The position numbers were made by a program, and so were the translations under genes. Source: Solirubrobacteraceae bacterium (GTDB lineage Bacteria; Actinomycetota; Thermoleophilia; Solirubrobacterales; Solirubrobacteraceae). From it: a stretch of 33,725 nt of DNA. This document shows positions 7,932 through 14,280 of the stretch, in pieces. The stretch spans positions 1 to 33,725 of the forward strand of contig JAGIBJ010000072.1 in NCBI GenBank assembly GCA_017744415.1, written 5' to 3'. How positions within the stretch are numbered: the first letter of the stretch is position 1; the number at the start of each line of letters is the position of its first letter. The notes beneath the pieces are model-generated. The model saw only the letters and a list, made by a program, of their open reading frames with translations, made no database searches and had not been told where the DNA came from.

Positions 7932-7947
7932 GAGCGAACCGGCTCGC
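7932..7947. terminator. Weak inverted repeat between convergent genes
   Basis: GAGC (7932-7935) and GCTC (7942-7945), with flanking GCGA/TCGC, can form a short stem between the convergent dehydrogenase and response-regulator genes. The stem is short and has no T-tract. Confidence 0.25.
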
Positions 7948-7963
7948 CGGGCTGGTGGGCCCG

Positions 7964-8650
7964 CTAGGCGACCGCGTCCTCGAGCATACGGTGGGCGAGC
8001 GCGTAGCCGACGAGCTCGGCGCGGGTCGTGAGGCCGAGCTTCTGCTGCACGTGGGCGCGGTGCGTCTCCACCGTGCGGATCGAGAGGTACAGTGTCTCCG
8101 CGATCTCGGGATTCGTGTGGCCCAGCGCGATGAGGCGCAGCACCTCGTACTCGCGCTCGGACAGATCGCCGGGGCGGCCCTCCCGCTCCGCCGGCATCGC
8201 GGCCAGCCGGGCGCCGATCGACGGCGTGACGTAGCGCTCGCCGGCTGCGGCCGAGCGGATCGCGTCGACGAGGTCGGTGCCGGCAGCATCCTTCAGCACG
8301 TAGGCGCGTGCGCCGGCGCGCATGGCCTGCCGCGCGAACTCCGGGTCGTCCTGCATCGTGAGCACCACGACCTGCGTCCCGGGGTTGCGCTCCGTCACCT
8401 GGGGCAGGGCTTCGAGGGGCGTGAGGCTCCCGGGCATGTTGAGGTCGAGCACCAGCACGTCCGGCTTGTGGCCGAGTACGACGCGCAGGGCGGAATCGGC
8501 ATCGCCGGCCTCGGCGACGACCTCGAGGTCGTCGATCATCTCGAGCACCATGCGTAGGCCGGACCGGACGACGGCGTGGTCATCGGCGAGGACGACGCGG
8601 ATCGGTCGCCTTGCTGCTGGTGTGGGTTCGGGCTTCTCGACTGCTGTCAT
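7964..8650 (-). CDS. NarL/FixJ-family two-component response regulator
   Basis: The protein has 228 residues. The N-terminal receiver shows the acidic pair Asp23-Asp24 (LADDH), phospho-acceptor Asp69 (VLDLNMPG), switch Thr98 (VLTMQ) and Lys120 (YVLKD), all in place. The C-terminal LuxR-type helix-turn-helix starts at the LSEREYEVLRLIALGHTN stretch and includes the SIRTVETHRAHVQQKLG recognition helix region. Such proteins bind DNA as dimers after phosphorylation. The partner kinase gene is divergent at 8821-9570, with about 170 nt between the two starts. The kinase is of the HisKA_3 class that normally pairs with NarL-type regulators, so cognate pairing is a firm inference. Target genes are unknown. 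An inverted repeat at 8658-8670 close to its own start may indicate autoregulation. Confidence 0.93.
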   Translation of the reverse strand: MTAVEKPEPTPAARRPIRVVLADDHAVVRSGLRMVLEMIDDLEVVAEAGDADSALRVVLGHKPDVLVLDLNMPGSLTPLEALPQVTERNPGTQVVVLTMQDDPEFARQAMRAGARAYVLKDAAGTDLVDAIRSAAAGERYVTPSIGARLAAMPAEREGRPGDLSEREYEVLRLIALGHTNPEIAETLYLSIRTVETHRAHVQQKLGLTTRAELVGYALAHRMLEDAVA

Positions 8651-8657
8651 GGCTGCA

Positions 8658-8670
8658 TCGTCGAAGACGA
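8658..8670. promoter_or_regulatory. Inverted repeat near the response-regulator start
   Basis: TCGTC-GAA-GACGA is a perfect 5-bp inverted repeat with 3-nt centre, 7 nt upstream of the regulator start codon in the divergent region. It could be an operator, but arms of 5 bp occur often by chance. Confidence 0.25.
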
Positions 8671-8820
8671 CGGGGGATGTCGCGTCCGTAAAGCGCCGCG
8701 GAACCGCAGGGGATTTTCCATTGCCACCGAGGTCACCGTCGTGCTGCTCGCCACTCGACGGCGGGAAAGCCGAAGCGGCATCCGAGGGAGCCCTGCGGAC
8801 CGGTGCGGCACCAAGCCCGG

Positions 8821-9570
8821 ATGCGTGTGCGTCTCAGGGCTGCGAGCGTCGACGACGTGGCCCGCCCGACCGAGGAGCAGATCCCAAGCCCGACCGCCGA
8901 GCAGCCCCTTGGTGCGGCGCAGGCCCGGGGCGTTCGCGCGGAGCGGCTGCTCGAGGCCGGCCAGAGCCTCGCCTCGGCTGAGGCCGAGCGCAGCCGCTGG
9001 GCACGCGAGTTGCACGACGACACGCTGCAGGGGCTCGCGGCGGTCAAGCTCGCCCTGACAGCGGCGCGGCGCGCCGAGCCGGGGGCGATGGGCGCGGGGA
9101 TCGAACGTGCGATCGGACTGACCGACGACGGCATCCGCGGCCTGCGTGACATCATCGCCGACCTCCGACCGGCGGCGCTCGACGAGCTCGGACTCGGCCC
9201 GGCGCTGCGGGCGCTCGTCGAGCGGGTACGCGTGCACGGCGACCTCACGCTGGAGCTCGAGCTCGAACTCGGCGATGCGCGCGTGCCTGCCACCCTCGAA
9301 ACGGTGGCGTACCGCGTCGTTCAGGAAGCGCTGGCCAACGTCGTCAAGCATGCGCGCGCCACCAACGGGCGGGTGTCGGCGGCAGTTCAGGACGGCGATC
9401 TGCTCCGGATCGAGGTCGCCGACAACGGCGACGGCCTCGGTGAGACCCCGGGAAACGGGTTTGGGCTCATCGGGATGCGCGAACGCGCGGTGCTCGCCGG
9501 GGGCTCGCTCGACGTCCGCGACGGAGACACCGGCGGCACGGTCGTCGATCTGCAGCTGCCGCTGGCCTGA
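8821..9570 (+). CDS. Cytoplasmic sensor histidine kinase (HisKA_3 / NarX-LiaS class)
   Basis: ATG 8821 gives 249 residues; GTG 8803 would add six. A helical N-terminus of about 50 residues leads into the HisKA_3 dimerisation domain with the ELHDDTLQ motif (His65 is the phospho-acceptor). The ATPase domain follows: N-box QEALANVVKH (168-177), G1 DNGDGLG (201-207) and G2 GFGLIGMRER (213-222), ending in the GGTVVDLQLPL strand. No membrane segment or separate sensor domain is present, so it is soluble and short, and must sense a cytoplasmic cue or be driven by a partner protein. It is divergent from the NarL-type regulator at 7964-8650, its presumed partner. The stop is followed by a long perfect hairpin shared with the convergent glycosidase-like gene. 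Confidence 0.9.
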   Translation: MRVRLRAASVDDVARPTEEQIPSPTAEQPLGAAQARGVRAERLLEAGQSLASAEAERSRWARELHDDTLQGLAAVKLALTAARRAEPGAMGAGIERAIGLTDDGIRGLRDIIADLRPAALDELGLGPALRALVERVRVHGDLTLELELELGDARVPATLETVAYRVVQEALANVVKHARATNGRVSAAVQDGDLLRIEVADNGDGLGETPGNGFGLIGMRERAVLAGGSLDVRDGDTGGTVVDLQLPLA

Positions 9571-9590
9571 GGAGGCCGCAGCGCGGAGCG

Positions 9591-9616
9591 CTGGCGGCGC
9601 GATCGCGCGCCGCCAG
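9591..9616. terminator. Bidirectional terminator hairpin
   Basis: A perfect 11-bp stem CTGGCGGCGCG / CGCGCCGCCAG closes on a 4-nt ATCG loop between the convergent kinase gene (ends 9570) and glycosidase-like gene (ends 9625). Position and symmetry fit termination from both sides. Confidence 0.65.
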
Positions 9617-9624
9617 CTCGCCGG

Positions 9625-10533
9625 TTACTTGCCGAGGCCCTTCTTCAGCGCGGCGTAGCCCGCGCGCTCGGTGCCGTCGGCGTCGAAGAAGCCGGAGTCC
9701 CAGCGCACGTTGTTGCTCTTCACCTCGGAACCCGGGGTGCCGAGCCACTGCCAGAAGTAGAGGTACTTCACGCGCTTGTGCTTCTTGGCGATCTTGAACG
9801 TGTAGTCGATCACGCCCGCGGCGCGCTGCTCGTCGTACGGGAACTTGCCGGTGTTGAAGAGCACCCAGCCGGCGGCCTCGGTGATCCAGATGTCGCCCTT
9901 CACCTGCTTCTCGAAGGCGGTGAGGGTCTTGTCGGTCTTGCGGTTGAGGTCGCCGTAGTTGTGGAACGCCCACAGCTTGATGTTCTTGCCGCCGAGCTTG
10001 AGGAACTGCGTGAGCCACTTGCTGCTCACGCCGTTGCCGGCCGGCATGATCACGGGCGAGGTGACCTTGCAGCCCTTGCAGGCCTTCTTCGCGGCCTTGT
10101 AGTAGTCGAGCGCGAGCTTCGGGTTCTTGTAGGTGGGCTGCAGGCGGAAGTTCGCCTCGTTCCACGGCGAAAGGCGGTTCCAGAACGGGTAGCGGCCCTT
10201 GAGGAACTTGATGAGCGCCGTGTACTGCTTGATCGTCGGCTTCTTCTTCTCCTTGCCGACGGTGATGCTGCGGTCGATCGCAAGCAGCGGGATCGCGCCC
10301 GTGCTCTTGGCGAGGCCCATCCAGGCGTCGAGGCCGGCGAGCTTCACCGGATCGGTCTGGGTGTCCCACTCGACGACGCGGCGGACGTCCTTGAGGGGCA
10401 GCGCGCTCCAGCGGCTGTCGGTGAAGAGGGGGGTGTTCTGATCGCCGATGCCGAACTTCGCGGCCGACGCCGGGGCGGCGGCGACGAGCGAGAGGAACAT
10501 CGCGGCGATCGCGAGGGAGATCTTGGTACGCAC
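9625..10533 (-). CDS. Secreted glycoside hydrolase-like protein, paralogue 2 (Lys-rich)
   Basis: The GTG at 10533 gives 302 residues and puts a clean signal peptide at the N-terminus (VRTK, hydrophobic core, ASAA, cleavage near residue 24). WNEAN (124-128) carries the candidate acid/base Glu126, and ITEAAGW (217-223) the candidate nucleophile Glu219; WAFHNYGD (188-195) and YFWQWLG (259-265) are further barrel-strand signatures. The motif has Ala where the first copy (531-1850) has Pro after Glu. The protein is strikingly Lys-rich, while its neighbour at 10634-11563 has Arg at many of the same places. Two cysteines (ACKGC, 151-155) are shared with that neighbour. No accessory C-terminal domain is present. 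A TACGGT box lies 8 nt before the GTG. It is a probable carbohydrate hydrolase outside the cell; the substrate is unknown. Confidence 0.78.
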   Translation of the reverse strand: MRTKISLAIAAMFLSLVAAAPASAAKFGIGDQNTPLFTDSRWSALPLKDVRRVVEWDTQTDPVKLAGLDAWMGLAKSTGAIPLLAIDRSITVGKEKKKPTIKQYTALIKFLKGRYPFWNRLSPWNEANFRLQPTYKNPKLALDYYKAAKKACKGCKVTSPVIMPAGNGVSSKWLTQFLKLGGKNIKLWAFHNYGDLNRKTDKTLTAFEKQVKGDIWITEAAGWVLFNTGKFPYDEQRAAGVIDYTFKIAKKHKRVKYLYFWQWLGTPGSEVKSNNVRWDSGFFDADGTERAGYAALKKGLGK

Positions 10534-10541
10534 GATCGCGC

Positions 10542-10547
10542 ACCGTA
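10542..10547 (-). promoter_or_regulatory. Candidate -10 box (TACGGT), leaderless type
   Basis: On the minus strand TACGGT ends 8 nt before the GTG start at 10533. This matches the TANNNT pattern and spacing seen before other genes in the window. Confidence 0.35.
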
Positions 10548-10633
10548 CCGGAGGCAGCGGCCCGTGGCGTCGCCTCCGGCCCAAGCTGGCGCCAGCCCTC
10601 GGTGGACCGACGCCGCCCGCCGGCCCGGTCGGC

Positions 10634-11563
10634 TCAGGCCCCGAGGCCGCTCACGAGCGCGTGGTAACCGAGGCGCGGCGAGCCGTCCTGGTTGAGCACG
10701 CCCGAGTCCCAGCGAGCGCTGCGATCGTCGGTGCCACGCCACTGGTAGAAGAAGACGAGGTCGACGCGCGAGCTGCTGCGAGCCATCTTGAACACGCGTG
10801 AGATCGCCGTGGCGGCGCGCTGCTCGTCATACAGGTAGTCGCCGCCGAGGAACTGCACCCAGCCCGCGGCCTCGGTGATCCAGATGCGGCCCTTCACCAT
10901 GCGCTGGAAGCGCGCGAGGCCGAGCGAGCTGCCGCGGTTGGCGTCGCCGTAGTTGTGGATCGCCCAGAGCTTGATGCGCCCGCGCTCGAAGCGCTTGAAC
11001 TGCTGCAGCCAGCGCGTCGAGATTCCGGCGCCGACGAGGATCACCGGCGACGTGACGGTGCAGCCCGTGCACGTGCGCTTCGCCGCGGCGTAGTACTGCC
11101 AGGCGAGCTTCGGGTTGTTGTGGGTCGGCTGGCCGCGGAAGTTCGCCTCGTTCCACGGCGTGAGGCGGTTCCAGCCTGGGTAGCGGCCCTTGAGCCAGCG
11201 GATCAGCGAGGTGTACTGCGCCACCGTCGGCTTGGCCGTCAGCCGCCCGGGGCTCCAGGAGTGGTCGATCGCGAGGAGCACGCGCGAGTTCGTGGCCTGC
11301 GCGGCGCCCATCCACTGGTCGAGGGCGGCGATCTTCTCCGGGTGGCTACGGATGTCGAACTCCACGAGCCGGCGCACGTCGCGGAGAGGGAGGCTGAGCC
11401 AGCGCGGATCGCTGAACATCTCGGTGCGGCCCTCGCCGTAGCCGAACCGCGGCGCCGCGGAGGCGGTGGCGGTGAGCCCGGTGGAGAGCAGGAGCAGGGT
11501 GAGCGCCGTGAGCAGGACGGCGCGGAGCGGCTGGAAGCCGCGCGAAGAGCGGGTGGCAGGCAT
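10634..11563 (-). CDS. Secreted glycoside hydrolase-like protein, paralogue 3 (Arg-rich)
   Basis: The ATG at 11563 gives 309 residues with a signal peptide (TRSSR, long Leu-rich core, TASAA near 33-37). Longer readings on this strand add about 90 residues without secretion features and are rejected. The barrel motifs parallel the neighbour: WNEAN (137-141, Glu139), ITEAAGW (229-235, Glu231), WAIHNYGD (200-207) and a cysteine pair CTGC (165-168). Identity with the 9625-10533 protein is high by eye along the whole mature chain, so the two are a tandem duplication, 100 nt apart on the same strand and possibly cotranscribed. Surface Lys in the neighbour is often Arg here. A CACCCT box sits 6 nt before the ATG. 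Extracellular carbohydrate hydrolase is the best guess; the activity is unproven. Confidence 0.78.
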   Translation of the reverse strand: MPATRSSRGFQPLRAVLLTALTLLLLSTGLTATASAAPRFGYGEGRTEMFSDPRWLSLPLRDVRRLVEFDIRSHPEKIAALDQWMGAAQATNSRVLLAIDHSWSPGRLTAKPTVAQYTSLIRWLKGRYPGWNRLTPWNEANFRGQPTHNNPKLAWQYYAAAKRTCTGCTVTSPVILVGAGISTRWLQQFKRFERGRIKLWAIHNYGDANRGSSLGLARFQRMVKGRIWITEAAGWVQFLGGDYLYDEQRAATAISRVFKMARSSSRVDLVFFYQWRGTDDRSARWDSGVLNQDGSPRLGYHALVSGLGA

Positions 11564-11569
11564 GCGCAG

Positions 11570-11575
11570 AGGGTG
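11570..11575 (-). promoter_or_regulatory. Candidate -10 box (CACCCT)
   Basis: On the minus strand CACCCT is followed by 6 nt and the ATG at 11563, the same layout as the TACCCT-N6-ATG arrangement at 6432 and 26376, with one change in the first base. Confidence 0.3.
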
Positions 11576-11851
11576 GAGCGGGGTGAGCGGCAGCGCGAGC
11601 GAGTCGCGTTCCTTCCATCGACCGTTGGTATTCAGTCCGTGAGGGCCCGGGCGCGTGAAGAGTCGTCCAGGGTGGTGTCCCCAGCAACACGCGACGTCGC
11701 GCGAAGGTTGCGATCCCGGGGCCTTGGCCGGCCATAAGGGGCGCCGAACGCGCAGTGCCCGCGGCGGTTCGTGGGGCCCCGCCGGGTGTGGCGCCGCGGC
11801 GCGGAGAGTGGGCCACGACCACCGTGGACCCTGCAACAAGTCGCACGATGT

Positions 11852-11879
11852 TTGCAGCAGCCGCTGGCGGTGTAAGGAT
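11852..11879 (+). promoter_or_regulatory. Candidate promoter for the nuo block
   Basis: The 388-nt gap between the divergent glycosidase-like gene (starts 11563) and nuoE (starts 11952) holds no convincing full gene. TTGCAG (11852-11857) and an extended TG-T-AAGGAT (11871-11879) are 16 nt apart, upstream of a 22-codon ORF that overlaps nuoE. The match to consensus is partial. Confidence 0.3.
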
Positions 11880-11886
11880 GGGGCCC

Positions 11887-11955
11887 GTGATCGTGAAGTG
11901 CCGTGAAGCGATCGGGCTTGCTGACATCCCGCACCCGCGGGGCGTCGCCCGATGA
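11887..11955 (+). CDS. Possible 22-residue upstream ORF coupled to nuoE
   Basis: A GTG at 11887 opens a 22-codon frame (VIVKCREAIGLADIPHPRGVAR) whose TGA overlaps the nuoE ATG as ATGA. The start lies 7 nt after an AAGGAT -10-like element, so the mRNA may begin at or near this codon. If translated, it would couple to nuoE. There is no homology I recognise, and the overlap could be chance. Confidence 0.3.
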   Translation: MIVKCREAIGLADIPHPRGVAR

Positions 11956-12914
11956 GCCACGGCCCCTACATCACCACGCGCGACTCACCGCAGGTCGCGC
12001 CCGAGCCCGGGCAGCTCGGCCCTCGCGACAAGAGCATCCCGCGCGATGATCACGGCTCGCGCATCCCCGGCTGGGACACGCCGAACGATCTCGCCAAGCC
12101 GCCGGCGACGATCCCCGATCCAGCCACCACGCCGGTGCCCGATCACCTGCGCGAGGAGATCGAGAGCTACCTCGGTCGCTACCCCGATCCGAAGTCGGCG
12201 ATCATCCCCGCGCTCTGGGCCGCTCAGCGCCTGCACGGCTGGTGCTCGCCGGTCGCGATCGCGCAGGTCGGCGCGGTGCTCCAGCGCACCCCGGCCGAGC
12301 TGATGGCCGTCGCCACCTTCTACGACCAGTTCGAGACCGAGCCGGTCGGCAAGAGCACCATCTACGTGTGCACGAACATCTCGTGCTCGCTCCGCGGCGC
12401 CGATGCGCTGCTCCACAAGTTCGAGCACGAGTCGGCCGGGCGCGAGGACGAGTTCCACGTGCGCGGCTTCGAGTGCCTCGGCGCGTGCGACATCGCCCCG
12501 ATGGTCTCGATCGACGGCCTCTTCATCGGCCCGATCGATACGGACGAGGTCGCCGGGATCCTGGCTGCCGTCGCTGAGGGCCGTGCGCACGAGATCTTCC
12601 CCGAGCGACAGATCAACAACATGAAGATCGCCGACCCCGCCGCTGGCGATACGCCGTCGCACGGTGCGCAGGGTCCACAGAGCAAGCTCTCGGGCAAGCC
12701 GAACGGCGATGTCGACGACGTGAGCCCCGATCCGCGCCGTCACTCGAGCACCACGCGTCCGTCGAAGCTCCCCGAGGAGGACGAGCCAACCGACCAGCAC
12801 GCGCACGGCAATCCCACGGGCGAGGCCGACGACACGGCCGAGGCCACCGACGACACCAAGCCGACCGCTGCCGAGGACGCGCCCGACGCGGCCACGGATG
12901 AGGAGTCCGCATGA
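11952..12914 (+). CDS. nuoE: NADH-quinone oxidoreductase subunit E (24 kDa-type, [2Fe-2S] N1a)
   Basis: The protein has 320 residues, much longer than usual NuoE (about 160-240). A ~60-residue N-terminal extension precedes the thioredoxin-like fold. The N1a ligands are Cys140 and Cys145 (CTNISC) and Cys175 and Cys179 (CLGAC), the classic CX4C...CX3C pattern. After about residue 225 there is a ~95-residue tail rich in Asp, Glu, Pro, Thr and Ala that looks disordered. In complex I this subunit sits beside NuoF in the NADH-dehydrogenase arm on the cytoplasmic side. It heads the block here, with nuoA-D absent upstream, and its TGA overlaps the nuoF ATG (ATGA). The role is certain; the tails are unusual and of unknown function. 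Confidence 0.95.
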   Translation: MSHGPYITTRDSPQVAPEPGQLGPRDKSIPRDDHGSRIPGWDTPNDLAKPPATIPDPATTPVPDHLREEIESYLGRYPDPKSAIIPALWAAQRLHGWCSPVAIAQVGAVLQRTPAELMAVATFYDQFETEPVGKSTIYVCTNISCSLRGADALLHKFEHESAGREDEFHVRGFECLGACDIAPMVSIDGLFIGPIDTDEVAGILAAVAEGRAHEIFPERQINNMKIADPAAGDTPSHGAQGPQSKLSGKPNGDVDDVSPDPRRHSSTTRPSKLPEEDEPTDQHAHGNPTGEADDTAEATDDTKPTAAEDAPDAATDEESA

Positions 12915-14245
12915 CGGCATCCGCCACGCCGCACCTGCTGCTCGACGGCATCGACGAGCCGGGCCTCAACACGCTGCCGGTGTATGCGCGCCGCGGTGGC
13001 TACGAGGTGATGAAGGACGCCTTGCGCCGCCCGCAGGACGGCATCGTCGAGGAGCTCAAGCAGTCGGGCCTGCGCGGCCGCGGTGGCGCTGGCTTCCCGC
13101 TCGGCATGAAGGCCAGCTTCATCCCCGCCGGCGACATCGACAAGTACCTCGTCTGCAACGCCGACGAGTCCGAGCCGGGCACCTTCAAGGATCGCGAGAT
13201 CATGCAGAAGTGCCCGCACCGCCTGATCGAGGGCATGATCATCGCCGCCTACACGGTGGGTGCGAACAAGGCCTTCATCTTCATCCGCGGTGAGTACATG
13301 CACCAGGCCGACGTGCTCGAGGCGGCCGTCGAGGAGGCCAAGGCCGCGGGCTACCTCGGCAACGACATCCTCGGCTCGGGCTTCAACCTCGATCTCTGGG
13401 TGCACCGCGGCGCCGGCGCCTACATCTGCGGCGAGGAGACGGGCCTGCTCGACTCGCTCGAGGGCAAGCGCGGCAACCCGCGCCTCAAGCCGCCGTTCCC
13501 CGCCAACCAGGGCCTCTACCAGGGCCCGACGCTGATCAACAACGTCGAGACGCTCTCGACGATCCCGGTGATCCTGGGCATGGGCGGCGAGGAGTACGCG
13601 AAGCTGGGCGTCGAGCGCAGCTCCGGCACCAAGCTGATCTCGGTCTCCGGCCACGTGCAGCGCCCCGGCAACTACGAGATCGAGCTGGGCATGAAGGCCC
13701 GCGACATCATCGAGGGCCTCGCCGGCGGCACCACGCCCGGCCACCGGGTGAAGTTCTGGTTCCCCGGCGGCTCGAGCTCGCCGGTGCTCCTCGAGGACGA
13801 CCTCGACCTCACCTACGACTTCGACACGATGGCCAAGGCCGGCTCGATGCTCGGCTCCGGCGCGATCATCGTCTGCGACGACACCACCTCGCCCGTCGAT
13901 GTTGCCCTCAAGCTGGCGACGTTCTACCGCCACGAGTCGTGCGGCAAGTGCACGCCGTGCCGCGAGGGCACCAACTGGACCCTCCGCATGCTCGAGCGCG
14001 TCGAGGCCGGCCTCGCGACGCCCATGGACCTCGACCGCATCGAGTCGGTCCAGAACCAGATCATGGGCAACTGCCTCTGCGTGCTCGGCGATGCGATGGC
14101 GATGCCCGTGAGCTCGCTCGTGAAGAAGTTCCGCGGCGAGTTCGAGGAGCACCTCGAGAAGAAGCGCGCCTCCGAGGACTTCATGCTCGGGTTCGATCCC
14201 GCGGCAGGCGGCCACGTCGACACCCCGATTCGCGTCGTCGCCTAG
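12911..14245 (+). CDS. nuoF: NADH-quinone oxidoreductase subunit F (NADH- and FMN-binding)
   Basis: The protein has 444 residues, the normal length. GRGGAGFPLGMK (56-67) is the nucleotide-binding glycine-rich loop, CNADESEPGTFKDR (82-95) and GAGAYICGEETGLLDSLEG (167-185) are the conserved FMN/NADH-site segments. N3 [4Fe-4S] ligands are Cys344, Cys347 and Cys350 (ESCGKCTPC) with Cys390 (CLCVLGD). It oxidises NADH at FMN and passes electrons to the iron-sulphur chain, in the cytoplasmic arm of complex I with NuoE and NuoG. It overlaps nuoE by 4 nt, and nuoG follows after 35 nt. All key residues are present, so it should be functional. Confidence 0.97.
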   Translation: MTASATPHLLLDGIDEPGLNTLPVYARRGGYEVMKDALRRPQDGIVEELKQSGLRGRGGAGFPLGMKASFIPAGDIDKYLVCNADESEPGTFKDREIMQKCPHRLIEGMIIAAYTVGANKAFIFIRGEYMHQADVLEAAVEEAKAAGYLGNDILGSGFNLDLWVHRGAGAYICGEETGLLDSLEGKRGNPRLKPPFPANQGLYQGPTLINNVETLSTIPVILGMGGEEYAKLGVERSSGTKLISVSGHVQRPGNYEIELGMKARDIIEGLAGGTTPGHRVKFWFPGGSSSPVLLEDDLDLTYDFDTMAKAGSMLGSGAIIVCDDTTSPVDVALKLATFYRHESCGKCTPCREGTNWTLRMLERVEAGLATPMDLDRIESVQNQIMGNCLCVLGDAMAMPVSSLVKKFRGEFEEHLEKKRASEDFMLGFDPAAGGHVDTPIRVVA

Positions 14246-14280
14246 CCTCACCGGCTCCGCCGCACCCTTCGCCTTCACCC

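Noticed and set aside
11755-11955. 66-codon frame ending at nuoE
   Set aside because: The upstream part lacks a start signal and coding character; only the 22-codon GTG version is kept as a low-confidence candidate.
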